Positions 1 through 10,309 of a stretch of DNA of 64,000 bases are shown one piece after another. Where the stretch lies: the NCBI GenBank assembly GCA_001600635.1, contig BCKL01000010.1, positions 336,747 to 400,746 of the forward strand, read 5' to 3'. The stretch is from Leucosporidium creatinivorum. Its lineage: Eukaryota; Basidiomycota; Microbotryomycetes; Leucosporidiales; Leucosporidiaceae. The translations under genes and the position numbers were made by a program. How positions within the stretch are numbered: the stretch's first letter is position 1; each line of letters starts with the position of its first letter. Under the pieces are notes generated by a model that was not told where the DNA came from, ran no database searches, and worked only from the letters and a program-made list of their open reading frames with translations.

Positions 1-41
1 CCACACCCGGCTCGGAGCTCGCGCTCAGCGTTCCCAACCCA

Positions 42-1797
42 CTACGTCGGCTCCACCTTTCCCAAATCCCAACTCCTCACCTCGCCCTTCTTCCCATACT
101 TGACATCCATCATCCCAGTCCCCGTCCCCTTCGGTCCATGCACCTTTACCTCCATCTCCTCAATCGCCCTCACTGCCTCGGGGGTGTCCTCCCCCCTCCT
201 CCTCGCCCTCCTCGCCTCTCTTTCAGAGCGCACCCTCTCCCTCTCCCTCTTCCTCTCCACCTTCTCCCTCCACTCCCTCTCCTCCTTGGCCTCTTTCTTC
301 TCTTTCATCACACGCAACATGGATTCCCACTCATCGAATCCTCCGTCCGCGATTAAGCCGTTGGAGTGCGTCAAGGCCGAGAGGGAAACGTCCAAGCGGG
401 GATCGTAGGAGGTGTCGAAATATTTGTCCATTTTGGAGGGTGGCGCCGTCGAGGGTAGAGGCGGGGGAGGGAGGGAGGGGAGGGGGGCGGAGGGGGAACG
501 GGAGGGCCGGGAGCTGTGAGATTGGATTGGAAGACAGGAAGTCAGTCTGAGCTTCCTACCTAGTGAGAAGAGGGAGATGAAGCAAGGAAGAAAGGGAGAC
601 GACGTACCGCTTTCTATCCCTCTCCTTGTCATTCTCCCTCCTCTCCTCGCTCGGTTCGGCCTCGTCCTGTCCCATCTCCTTCCCCTTGCCCTTCTCCTCC
701 CTCCTCTTCTCACTCCTCCCGCTCCCACTCTCGCTCTCATCCCTCTCCCTCCTTCTCTTCCATTCCCTCTCCCTCCCCTCCTCATCGTCCCCCCCGCGCG
801 TCGACGACCGATGCCGCCGCTCGCCATCTTCCTCCCTCTCCCTCTCCCTCTCCCTATCGCTCCTCCTCCTGCTACTCCTATACGAGCGCTCATCATCCTC
901 CCTATCGTCGTCGCGGTGACGGTGGCTGCGGGAGGAGCGATGCCTGCTCCCTCGGTCTCGGTCGTCCTCTCGGTCTCGGTCGGCGCGAGAGGATTCGGCG
1001 CGGGAGGACGAGTGGCGGGAGGAAGAGGCGGGGTCGTCGTGTCGTTGGGAGCGGTCATCATAGGAAGCGTGTTCGTAGCGAGAGGAGGAGCGATCCTGTC
1101 TCGAGGAAGTCGGCGCCGATGGTCGGTCGTCCTCCTTTCGGTGCCGACTTCGGTATTCGCTGCCCTCCCTCGTCTCCCTCCCGCTCCCGCTCCCACTCTC
1201 GACCCCAACACCATTCTCCCTCCTCCACCTCTCGACGTCCCCTCTCTCCTCTTGCTCCCTCCTCCTCAGGGCCTCCTGCTCCTGCTTCCTGAGTAACGAG
1301 TTGTGCGAATCGACGGATTGGATGATGGAAGTGAGGAAGCGCTTGTTGGGGCGGCGGAGGGGGGCGTTCCTTTTGTTGTTGGTGTGGTACAGATTGGTGA
1401 GGAGGAGGATGCAAGGTGGGAGGGAGAGCGTGAGCAGGGGGGGCAGAGGGGCGGAGGTCAGCGAGCAGCTCGAGCTCTCGGGCCAGCAGTCAACAGCCAG
1501 CAGTCAGCAGCACATATTCGAGTGATCTGTAACTCACTTGTCCTCCCCCCCGCTACTCAGATACCCTCCCCCTCCCCCTCCAGCCCTCTCACCCCAAGCC
1601 TTCTCCTTCTGCCTCGCCTCCTTCAACAACATCTCGGCCACATGTTTATCGAGATCATCGTCGTTGACCTCTGCTGTTGTCGAGCCGTACTGCGAGCGGA
1701 CGAGTTGGGAGACGATCGAAGAGAGGGAGCCGTGGTTGGTCGTTGGGCGTGGTTTGGAGATGACTTTGGAGGTGGAGGCGGCTGGAGATGGCGCCAT
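42..1797 (-). CDS. Arg/Ser-rich splicing-factor-like protein (fungal '38B-like' family)
   Basis: Three exons are read: 1797-1538, 1468-608 and 513-42, giving about 530 residues with all phases closing. Exon 1 is moderately acidic. Exon 2 contains a conserved-looking block (PNKRFLTSIIQSVDSHN) followed by a long Arg/Ser/Asp/Glu-rich stretch of the kind found in splicing proteins. Exon 3 holds the C-terminal block MDKYFDTSYDPRLDV and ends near KYGKKGEVRSWDLGK. I know these blocks from fungal proteins often annotated as pre-mRNA-splicing factor 38B-like; nuclear location is inferred from that and from the RS composition. The function is not established. The intron at 514-607 has a GTACGT donor and a CTGAC branch site, which supports the last junction. 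The start is the ATG nearest the conserved N-terminal region; longer frames upstream are low-complexity. Confidence 0.7.
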
Positions 1798-2314
1798 GGA
1801 GGGCAGGGACGTGTAGTACGATAGCCCTAGGCGGGAGAGACGAGAGACGAAGAGACGAGGTGATAAGCAAGAGGGAGAGCAGCAGAGAGGACGCAGGAGC
1901 GGAGGAAGTGTCGACATTCGGGAAGAGCTGTAGCGAGCTCGATTCGCTTCCAAAGTAGCTCAAGAGCCGCTGTTACCTTTAGCCAGAATTTCTGCCAGCC
2001 TACAGCGCCGAGAGACGTTACGCCCCAAGTCACGCTTCGCAGCTTGTTCGCCGAGCTGCTCCCTCGGCTCCTCTGGGGAGCCCTACAGCTCTCCAGCTTG
2101 TCCGACCGAGATGGCACCCAACTCCCTCTGCTTCCGCTGTAGCCCTCCTCGGCTCCCCAGCAGCCCTCGTCGAACCCGCGCCGTCTCCTCCCTCCCAAGT
2201 CCGGGTCCAGCAAGTCGAAGATGTTACACGGTGGTTGGATTTTGTTGCACGTCCTTCGTCACACATACTGTATCGTCTTCCTGCTCCCCACTGTCGCCCT
2301 ACATCCCCCCAAGC
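1798..2314. other. Intergenic region between splicing-like gene and SmE gene
   Basis: No exon with convincing coding character was found on either strand. It holds the promoter of the minus-strand gene at 42-1797 and the 3' flank of the SmE gene. Several CTACAG/CTGTAG hexamers are present. Confidence 0.4.
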
Positions 2315-2904
2315 TCATGCAGTAGCAGGCTGAATCAGAGTGATGTTCTCTCCCTTCAACAGCAGCCGGCCTGTGTGTCCCATTCCACCGGGGTCAGCTC
2401 TCAGCAGGGCGGGAGGGAGAAGAAGGTGTAGGACAGTAAGGGAGAGAGAGAGAGAGAGAAAACGCACCCAGTGTAGCCTTGTCGCCGACCTTCTTCGTCT
2501 TTGTCTCCTTGAGCCACACCTCCTCCGCTTCGTCCAGTACTACGTTCATGAACTCGTCAAAGCCCTGTTGGAGTAGTAGTGTTCAAAGTGCTAGTCAGCT
2601 ACTTGCTCTATGACCCCCCTACAGCCAGCAAGAGAGCAGAGACGATAGACCCAAGGACTAACAATGATCTTGCCCTCGATACGCTGCTCCGTGTTGTCGT
2701 ACAGCCAGACTGAGACGCGCGCGCCCGCTTGTAGGTGCTTGAAAATGACGTTCTGTAGGCGCAATTGAGCAGAGCGGGAGGGGGGGGGGGTGAGAGGGGC
2801 CGGCAAGGGGAGGTGAGGAGGAGAGCGAGTCAGCGTCTCTGTAGGACAGCAGAGCAGAGAGAGCAGCAACGTACGATAGGCTGTACCATTACACGCTTGG
2901 ACAT
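2315..2904 (-). CDS. SME1: Small nuclear ribonucleoprotein SmE
   Basis: Four exons (2904-2875, 2752-2663, 2564-2468, 2370-2315) join in phase to a 90-residue protein, the normal size for SmE. The start reads MSKRVMVQPI. Exon 2 gives the Sm1 motif (VIFKHLQAGARVSVWLY, then RIEGKI). Exon 3 continues with GFDEFMNVVLDEAEE, and exon 4 ends the Sm2 motif as LLLKGENITLIQPATA. SmE is part of the heptameric Sm ring on U1, U2, U4 and U5 snRNAs and acts in pre-mRNA splicing. The 30-nt first exon and the 56-nt last exon are too short to stand out as ORFs; they were found by splice sites and homology. Confidence 0.93.
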
Positions 2905-3499
2905 GATGAACGAACGAGCCGACGGGCGAGTGGAACGAGGGGGTGAAGGAGAGAAGGAGTGAGGAGCGCGCTGGCTTGCCCTAGTCCAACTCGGCTGAAG
3001 ATTGAGAGTGAGATGTAGCGTTGTAGGAGGTGTGAAAAGTAACAGAATCGATTTGGACGGTACATCCGAGGCCACCCGCGCTCCATTCGACCTACTCCAC
3101 TGCAGAACCCCTCTTCCTCCTTTCTCGGCGCTCGCCTCTCTCTCTTTCTGCTCGGCGCTGGCTAACTAGTCTCATCACTCTCGGCATGCTGCTCTTCCTC
3201 CAATCTAGCCCGTCTGTACAACTTCCAGAACCTTCAAACTGACCCATCTCGGCCGTGTCCAAGCTGGGCAGCCTGCAGCCTCCGATCCAACTTGAAACTC
3301 GGCCCCACCTCCGTCATCCTGGTCTCTGCTCTCTGGGCTGAGGGAACCTCGCTGTACGAAAATTGGGTCGTCTGACGCTGTGTTTCGATCTGCACGAGTG
3401 AGTCGGCCCCACCTACCCTCTCTGGGGCTCATCAAGAATCGCTCTCTCCTTCTCTCCTTCATCCCCCTTGCTCACCTCAACACAAACTCCAGAAACAGC
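2905..3499. other. Divergent promoter region
   Basis: This stretch separates the divergently transcribed SmE gene (minus) and the secreted-protein gene (plus). It is pyrimidine-rich close to 3500. I see no gene in it. Confidence 0.4.
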
Positions 3500-4055
3500 A
3501 TGCGATTCACCCTCCTCCTCGCCCTCTCTGCTCCCCTCTTGGCTCTCACCTCCCCCGCTCCAATGCGTCAGGCGGGCGATGTAGCCCGCCAGCTGTCGTT
3601 CGACGCCCAACTCGCCGCCGAGCGTGTGCAGGCCTACCTCACCTCCACCGACGAGGACGACGACAAGTGTCCCGACTTGGTGGTCAGGTGTGTCAAGGAT
3701 GGGGATATCACAAAAGTGATTGGTGATGTGAGTTCCTGTCACAGGCCGAACGGGTGGCGCTGGTCGCCCGGCCCCGAGCGACGGATGGAAGCTGACAGGT
3801 TGCTGTGGGACAGATCGGGGAGCAGGGCTTCTGCAAGGAGGGCTTGAAGTGCGTGCAATGCCATAGTAAGAAGAACTCGTGCGTTTTCTCTCCTTCCTTC
3901 CTTTCGCTTCACCTACCATCGCCGAGCTCCGCTGACCCCCTCTCTTTCTCCCTCACTTCCCTCATCCACCGATGTCATACAACAGCCTCGAGTGCAACGC
4001 CAAGTACCTCAAGAAGTGCGCGGGCAAGTGCGAGGGATGGGGCAGCCCTATCTAA
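3500..4055 (+). CDS. Small secreted cysteine-rich protein, unknown function
   Basis: Three exons (3500-3727, 3814-3878, 3986-4055) join in phase to 120 residues. The N-terminus is a clear signal peptide (MRFTLLLALSAPLLALTSPAP). It is followed by an acidic spacer with TDEDDDK and a C-terminal half with eight cysteines: KCP, RC, FC, KC, QC, EC, KC and KC. An even number of Cys in a short exported protein suggests four disulfides. The branch site GCTGAC precedes the first acceptor. I recognise no family. Size, export signal and Cys density fit the loose class of fungal small secreted proteins (effector-like or cell-wall associated); that is inference only. Confidence 0.72.
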
Positions 4056-4794
4056 GCGGGCCCGAATCGAGCGCCGAACCTTGAAATCCGAGTGAACTGT
4101 TGATACTATACACCGTCTGCGATCTCGGGTGAGCAGAGGCCAAGAGACTTGACCTGCTGGCGAGCGCCCCCACGAAAAACCGAACAGATTCGAGGTCTTG
4201 TGAGAGCGTGGAGAGTTTGGCGAAGAGCTTCGCAGCCAAGCCTTGCAAGGAGGCGAATGCGTTCGGTAATCTCGTACAGCTTCCCGGTCGCCATGCTGCT
4301 GCCCAGGCTACTCTACCAAGCTCATGTACACCCCCACTGCTGGCCCGACCCCGCTCCACGCCCATTTTCGAACCAGCTCAACCCCTCCGCCAGACGAATC
4401 GCGCTTCTCTCTCGAGCTGTCCTCAAACTCTCCTCGTCGCACTCGCATCTCAATACACAACCCACTCAGCAATCTCCAACTTTACTTCTGCTCCAATGTA
4501 AGCCCCTTACCTCGTTTCCCTACCTTCGCTGCGGTGGAACAGCGCGAGGAATGACGTCGAGCCAGTGGCGGGTTTGGGAGCTGTAGGCGCTGGAGGAGGG
4601 TGGCAGGGGGAGAGCAGGAGGTGAAGAGAGGGAGAGGGAAGTGCTGCGTTGCAGCCCCATTTGCTGCTGGCTGGGACAGGCTGAGGAGAAAGGGAGAGCA
4701 TGCGTGCGCAGATTCTGGATGGCCTGCACAGAGGAAGGGCTGGGGTGCAGCGCCCTCACAGGGAAGGCGATCGAGGTGTATCAAGCTGGCGGTC
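4056..4794. other. Intergenic region, no gene seen
   Basis: About 0.74 kb between two plus-strand genes. Only short overlapping frames with no recognisable domain occur. It presumably carries the terminator of the secreted-protein gene and the promoter of the PMP3-like gene. Confidence 0.35.
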
Positions 4795-5439
4795 ATGTCG
4801 AATGCTGTACCACGTCCGCTACAGCTCAGCTCGGGGTACTAAAGCGGCTCGCTGACCTCGTTCGCATCCTCTTCTGCTCGCTGTTGACCTCACTCCTCGC
4901 CGGCACTCGCGACAAACAGGGCTCGCACTTCCGACATCGTCCTCGTCCTCGTGGCCATCCTCTGCCCTCCCGTCGCCGCCGCTTTCCTCACCGGTTCGTG
5001 CTGGCCTCCCGCGCTCTCTTCTTCCTCCAGCGCTGATCAGAGTGGGGTGAAATGAACAGGATGCTCCTGCGACCTGATGATCAACATCCTGCTCACCATC
5101 CTGGGATACATCCCTGGTACGTTGCTGCCTCTCTCTCCTCTTCTGCTTCTCGGCGAGTGAAAGTGGCTGACGGGGATTGCTTGATTGATATAAACAGGCC
5201 ACATCCACGCCTTCTACCTCATCTACAAGAATGCCCAAGCGGAGGAGAGGTACGGTGCCAACAACTACCGGTACTGCGGTAACGGGGAGTACGGTCAGTC
5301 TTGCTCCGCCCCTCCCTTCTCATGCTCGGCGATGCTGACCGAGTTGGAAATCGCAAAAGCCCCCGTCGGACATGCGGACCACACCCACATCCCTGCGCCT
5401 TACCAGCAGAATGCGGCTACGCACTACGGTACGGCTTGA
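4795..5439 (+). CDS. PMP3: PMP3/SNA-family plasma membrane proteolipid
   Basis: Five exons (4795-4835, 4920-4993, 5060-5116, 5198-5293, 5360-5439) close in phase to 115 residues. Two hydrophobic helices are visible: DIVLVLVAILCPPVAAAFLTG, then after the CSCD turn INILLTILGYIPGHIHAFYL. This is the hallmark of the Pmp3/Sna family, small membrane proteolipids that affect membrane potential and salt tolerance in yeast. The C-terminal extension, with AEERYGANNYRYCGNGEY and a His/Tyr-rich tail, is typical of longer basidiomycete members. The weakest call is the first exon (MSNAVPRPLQ...), chosen because its GTACT donor closes phase with the next acceptor; its short N-terminus is otherwise unconfirmed. 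Confidence 0.85.
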
Positions 5440-5754
5440 AAGGATTGGAAGGTCACATACACGCGCTATCCCCCTCCCCTTCTCCTTTCACGGCTCGGCT
5501 TTCGAGTCGAGTTGACCGTCCGTCTGTAACTAGTCTTTGCATCAGTAATCTTGGCTGACCAAGCGAGAGAGAAGCCAGCGAAACGAGAAGTTGCACCTCA
5601 GTGGAACTCACCGCCGTCCGCTCGACTTCGGCGCTCGACCCTCGCTCGCTCTTCTTGCTCCTCCCTCTCGCATCTCGCCCTCCTCCTCCGCCAGCGGGGG
5701 CGTCTCCCATCATCTAACGACCTACAACGACCCTGCACGCCTCTCTGAACGACC
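5440..5754. other. Short intergenic region
   Basis: About 315 bases, with no coding signal seen on either strand. It holds the 3' flank of the PMP3-like gene and the pyrimidine-rich leader of the next gene. Confidence 0.35.
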
Positions 5755-6772
5755 ATGACGACTCCTCTCCCTCTCCCCGCTCCCTCCTCAGCATCAGCGA
5801 CGCACGCTCGAGCAGACGACAGCGACAGCAGCATCGATTGGGACTCGTCCTCCTTCTGCTCATCCTCTAGCGGGAGTGGTTCGTCGTGCTCTACTGGATC
5901 CTCTTCGCCCGAGTCCTGTAGGACTACTGGGCTCAACCTCGCGGGTCTGAGCCTCAGCGCGAACAACACGGACGGCGACGCGCTCGCTCGCAGGCAGAGC
6001 AGGAAGTCTAAGGGAGAGGGCAGGACGAGCAAGAAGGAGAAGAGGAAGAGTCATAATACGGTGGCTACGTCGCTCTTTGCTGTTACGAGGTCCAACTCGG
6101 CGGCGAACGACTGGGAGGGGGAGGGGGACGCCGAGCAGCAGCGGCATGGGCAGGAAGGAGGCGGGAAGGGAAGGATGGGAGTCTCGGCGCCGAATACGCC
6201 TAGGAGGGGATTGTGCCCTCCCCGAGTTAGTGGTGAGAAGCAAGGCGAGGGGAGGAAGAGGAGCTTGACGGATGTGCTCGGCGCGGGGGCGGGAGAGGTG
6301 GAGGAGGGCTTGAGTAGCTGGGTACGTCTTGCTCTCCCCTCTCTTCTTCTCTGGTGCTTGCTGCCGTGAAGACCGAGGTGACGAGCATGTATGGCGACAG
6401 ATCAACGCCTCCCCCTCCCCCTTCGAAGCGACCCAACCTCCCTCCCCCAGCACTCGCTCGGCGCCTAACTCTCCCTTTTCTCGCCTGCCCCTCGGTCTGC
6501 CCTCCTCCTCGACGACAACGACGACGACGACGACGACGAAGCAGCCCTCCAACCTCGCCCAATCCCTCGCGCTGAACCAGCTCGGCCTGCCCTCTGCCAC
6601 CTCTCTCGGTGAAGTTGAGGAGGGAGAGATGGGTGGAAAGGGAGGAGGAGGGAAGAGGAGCTGGGGATTCATCCCTGGTCCAGGTGTTGAGATGCAGAGT
6701 GAAAGGAGGGAGACGAGCGAGACGACGATCAGGCCTTCCGCCGAGGGTGAGGGCAAGGAGGAGGAGACGTAG
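5755..6772 (+). CDS. Ser-rich low-complexity protein, unknown function
   Basis: Two exons (5755-6321 and 6401-6772) join in phase 0 to 312 residues. The donor is GTACGT and the acceptor GACAG. The N-terminal half is Ser-rich with an acidic patch (DDSDSSIDWDSSSFCSSSSG), followed by a basic Lys/Arg cluster near residues 80-100. The block KRSLTDVLGAGAGEVEEGLSSW is the most complex part and may be a short conserved motif. Exon 2 carries a run of nine Thr encoded by an ACG repeat (about 6513-6540), then NLAQSLALNQLGLPSATSLGE. No enzyme domain, signal peptide or membrane segment is seen. Much of the protein is probably disordered. Identity unknown. Confidence 0.6.
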
Positions 6773-8647
6773 GCAGGATGGTGAGTGATTTGTCTACCTT
6801 TCAAAGGCTCCTTGTGCGACCTGTGCGCGCACCACATCGAAGGGAGACTAGAGCTGATCGTTTTTCGGCCTTCTCTCGAACAGCCCGGCGCTCGTTCTCC
6901 GCCTGACCGCCCTCCTCACCACATCCACTATCTCGTCCCTTCATCTTCAAACTCACAGCTGACACCAGCACCAGCAACCACACCCGCACCCGCACTCGCA
7001 CCAGCACCTGTCATCTCCTCCTCGCTTGTTCCCCTTCGCTTTGTCGCCCTCTCCTCGAGCTCGTTCCCTAGCAGTTCCTCTACCTCAGTAGTGCTTTGAT
7101 TTATCGCTTTCCTTCACGACCATCATAACGACCCGCCTATAATGAACCCCCTCGCAACCAATCTGCAATCCTTTCTGCTTCTGATCAACCAAGTTTCACT
7201 CCGTCACGACTTTACGGGAGAGGCAAGCCCGAGAGCGCAGCTTCGAAGGTGATGTCGAGCGCGCCTCGAGGGGTACAGCGGAGGGCGATGAAGGATTGTA
7301 GATTTGTCGAAGTGCTGGCTGAGAGCGGACGAGGAGAGCGAAGGAGATCAGCTCGGCGAACTTGGCCTAATCAGAGCACCGAGGTCAGGCGGCTTGTAGG
7401 TAGGTCAGCGGAGCTCGGAGGAGGGGAGAGCAGGTGATCCCAGGAGTTTTGGGACGGAGTAGGAGACTCCGGTGAAGCAGGTGAAACGAGCAAGGAGCTA
7501 CGAGGGAGGGAGCAACGCCGAAGTCCGAGCTAGCCGTGCTCCTCTGTTCGCTGTTCGTTCGCAGAGGTGGCCCAGCTCGGCAGGGTGCAGCTTCACGAGC
7601 CTCCCAGGCGATTTTGTAGTCCTTGCAGCAAGATCCGAAAGAGCTGCAAAGGCATCGACAAGCTTCTCCTCAGCGCCCGGCCGAGCCGGCGACCATAGCC
7701 AGTCGTCACAGAGCTGTGCAAAGGAAGGTTCGGCGCGCGTAGCAGACGGCAGAGGGGTCACGGGCTCAAAGTACAGCCAAAGAGGAGGGGAATTGCCTTC
7801 GCAAGGGATTCCCGAGGTGAAGAAGCTACAGAAGTCGGAGGGGCGGGAATAGGGAATTGCTTTGCTAGGCAACCCCGATTTTTACTAGCAATCGAAATTC
7901 CTGGCTTGCAAAGGCGAATAAATGCGGCTCGCGCGCTGAGTCCGAGTTCGAGAAGGCCTTTCGGGTCTTTCTCTCCCACCACAATACCGACGTACATTTG
8001 CCGATAAGAGCGTTCGTCTACCACAGTACAGCACACGCGCTCCTTACAGGTTAGGCCCTCTGCCTTTCCTCGTCTCTCTCCTCCCTCGCCACCTCGTCGC
8101 CCATTGGTCGTCTCGAGTCTCCTCAGCGGTCCAATCTCACCTCGGTCCCATCGTGTGCAACAGGAGTGATTCGTTAGGTGAGTTGTCTAGCTACAAGGCT
8201 ACAGCTTCGCACTCTCCAAGGATGCTGTAGGACGACAGTAACAGCGGGCTGACTCTCGCCCTCTTGTTTGCTTTTCCTCGCGCGGGTAGAGTCGCCTCTC
8301 GTTTCGTCGTAGTCTCTTACAGGGCCAGCTCGTTAGCTGCTCTCGTACACCAAAAACTACCGACCTACACACTTCCCACACCTCCCCCGGACCATCCTCT
8401 TCGCCATGCCCGGCCTCGAAGCTTAGACCCCCCAGAGCCTACACGGTTCCCTCCCCAAGCAGTCGACCAATTCCTTGTTAACGCTCGGAGCTACTCGACT
8501 ACACATTTCACTCACCACTCAGTATCTCAAAAACACTTCTACAACTTCCCCTTCTTTCACGACACCTTCCCCACCACCTTCCCGCACCCCAAATCCGGCT
8601 CTCCCTCGCTCATCATCACCAGTGATCGCCCGAGCTGCCCGCCCGCC
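6773..8647. other. Long intergenic region (1.9 kb)
   Basis: No gene can be supported. At about 6955-7015 there is a minisatellite-like stretch of CACCAGCACC/CACCCGCACC units. Near 7853-7902 there is an imperfect inverted repeat with GGAATT ends. A frame continuing upstream of the next gene to 8264 exists, but it has no coding character. CTCGACTACA occurs at 8494-8503, about 145 bases before the start at 8648. Confidence 0.35.
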
Positions 8648-9841
8648 ATGTCGTCCTTCATCACCTTCTCCGCCTACCTCGCCTCATTAGGCCCTCAAGT
8701 CCCTACCCAGCCCATCTCCCCCGACTCTTCCTCCAACTCGTCCGCCGAGGGGTGCTCCCCCTCCAAGCGCGCCCGAGAGCATTCGCCCGACACTTCCATC
8801 TCCTCGACTTCCCCTCCTCTCGACAACACCTACTTCAAGCAGCACGATAATGTCGCCCCTACCCCCGACTCTGCTTCCGACGCGACCATCACCCTCGCCG
8901 CACCGACGCCGACGATCCCCGCCTCTTCCTGCGTCGTTCGGTCCATCCTCTGCGCCACGTTCTCCGACATCTACTCGCCCTTCTCCTCCTCTTATTCCTC
9001 GCACGACCCATCAGCCCTCTCCTCCCCCGGCACCTCCTCCCCTCCCATCTCGCGCCCTCTCTCCCGCCGCTCCTCAACCGGCTGCTCGACCAAATCGGTC
9101 CGCTTCGCCCGCTGCACCAACGCCTCGGTCTTCCCCGCCCTCTCGGTAGAGGAGTACGACCGTTCGCCCATCATCCCTACCACCGAATCCGAGTCGCTCG
9201 AGCTACCGAAACGCAAGCGCGGCGAGGCCGAGGGCGGGTGGATCAAGTGCGTCGAGCGGGAGAGAGCGGCGGCCGCTAAGAGGGGGTTGGATAAAGTCAA
9301 GGGTGCAGGCTCGACGGCGTGTGGACCGAGGCCGAGCCTCACCATTTCGTCGTTGGAGAATCCGGTGGAGGGAGTGCATGGATTGATCGAGGGGGGGTAT
9401 TTCGTCGGAGAGGAGAGGGATGTGGATGAGTCTTTCGATGAGACGGAGGAGTTGGACGAGGATGTGATGGTGGTGGATGATGAGGAGACGGGAGGGCATG
9501 GTGGAGGAGCGTCGGAGCCGATTCAGGACGACTCGAGCGGCGACGAGGACCACCACTCGGATATGGTCGACGCGCCTCGTATTCCTTCCCCTACCGCCGA
9601 CATCACCATCACCGCCGTCGCGACTCAACTACCGTCACGCGGTCTCGGGATCGAGCGGATCGACGTCGAGGAGGACAGCGATGAGGAGGAGGAGGACGAG
9701 GAGACGAGGATCCGGAGGGAGAAGGAGGAGGAAAGGGCGAGGTCTCGAGCAAAGTGCCGCGAGCGGTACGGGCTTTGCGCTCTCGGCAAGTACACTCGTC
9801 AAGAGGTCTTCCAGAGTTATGATAGTCTCGGTGGATTTTGA
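8648..9841 (+). CDS. Acidic protein with RVxF-like (PP1-docking) motif, unknown function
   Basis: Single exon of 397 residues from the ATG that opens MSSFITFSAYLAS. Upstream in-frame sequence is low-complexity and not used. The N-terminal third is Ser/Pro-rich. The best-conserved-looking block, near residues 155-185, reads TKSVRFARCTNASVFPAL and then VEEYDRSPI. KSVRF fits the RVxF docking consensus for type 1 protein phosphatase, [RK]-x-[VI]-x-[FW]. The C-terminal half has several acidic stretches (DESFDETEELDEDVMVVDDEE, EEDSDEEEEDEE) and ends in an Arg/Lys/Glu-rich helix and CALGKYTRQEVFQSYDSLGGF. A regulatory role with PP1 is an inference from this one motif. No catalytic domain is seen. 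Confidence 0.68.
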   Translation: MSSFITFSAYLASLGPQVPTQPISPDSSSNSSAEGCSPSKRAREHSPDTSISSTSPPLDNTYFKQHDNVAPTPDSASDATITLAAPTPTIPASSCVVRSILCATFSDIYSPFSSSYSSHDPSALSSPGTSSPPISRPLSRRSSTGCSTKSVRFARCTNASVFPALSVEEYDRSPIIPTTESESLELPKRKRGEAEGGWIKCVERERAAAAKRGLDKVKGAGSTACGPRPSLTISSLENPVEGVHGLIEGGYFVGEERDVDESFDETEELDEDVMVVDDEETGGHGGGASEPIQDDSSGDEDHHSDMVDAPRIPSPTADITITAVATQLPSRGLGIERIDVEEDSDEEEEDEETRIRREKEEERARSRAKCRERYGLCALGKYTRQEVFQSYDSLGGF

Positions 9842-10309
9842 GCGGAGCGAGTTTGGCGAGGTGGGAGGTCGGAGAGGACGGGTTTGGAGGTTCGGCAGGT
9901 ACTTCTCTCCCCCCTACTCTCGTTCGTTTTCGACGTTGTTTCTAGTTTTGATACCCCACCTCGCTTTGTTTCCAATTATAACCTAACGATACAAAAACTT
10001 TGTGGTCTGCGAGAAAGTGAGCGCAAGAAGCTGAGGTTCGGCGAAGATGCTTGAGCCGAGCTTGGCGACTCTCTGCGCTGGACGAAGGGGGATTCGCTCG
10101 CTCGGCGCAGGTCACTCCAACCCCAAGACGCCTACAGGGAGCAGCTGTACCTCAACAATTCTCACCCTCGCATCAGAACTTGAGCCCGGCGTAGTCGAGA
10201 ACGTGCCCCGTTCGCGACGGCCTCGAAAGTCGACTCTTGCGCTTCAACCACTCGCTCGCATCGCTTCGTTGACTCGGTCGGACTCGCCCAACTACAGCTA
10301 CAACGTATC
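9842..10309. other. Intergenic region
   Basis: About 470 bases between two plus-strand genes. Short frames only. It ends in the sequence ACTACAGCTACAA just before the next start, a leader type that recurs in this window. Confidence 0.35.

Noticed and set aside
2445-2460. GA repeat next to an SmE exon
   Set aside because: Ordinary simple repeat inside an intron.
6513-6540. ACG trinucleotide repeat encoding poly-Thr
   Set aside because: A common kind of coding simple repeat; noted in the gene entry only.
5860-6837. 325-codon frame on the minus strand opposite the Ser-rich gene
   Set aside because: Low-complexity mirror of a GC-rich coding region; the plus-strand reading has intron signals and better composition.
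7498-7872. 124-codon minus-strand frame in the long intergenic region
   Set aside because: No ATG-supported gene structure, no domain and no matching splice signals.
7853-7902. Imperfect inverted repeat with GGAATT ends, possible small transposon
   Set aside because: Too short and imperfect, with no target-site duplication or second copy noticed in the window.
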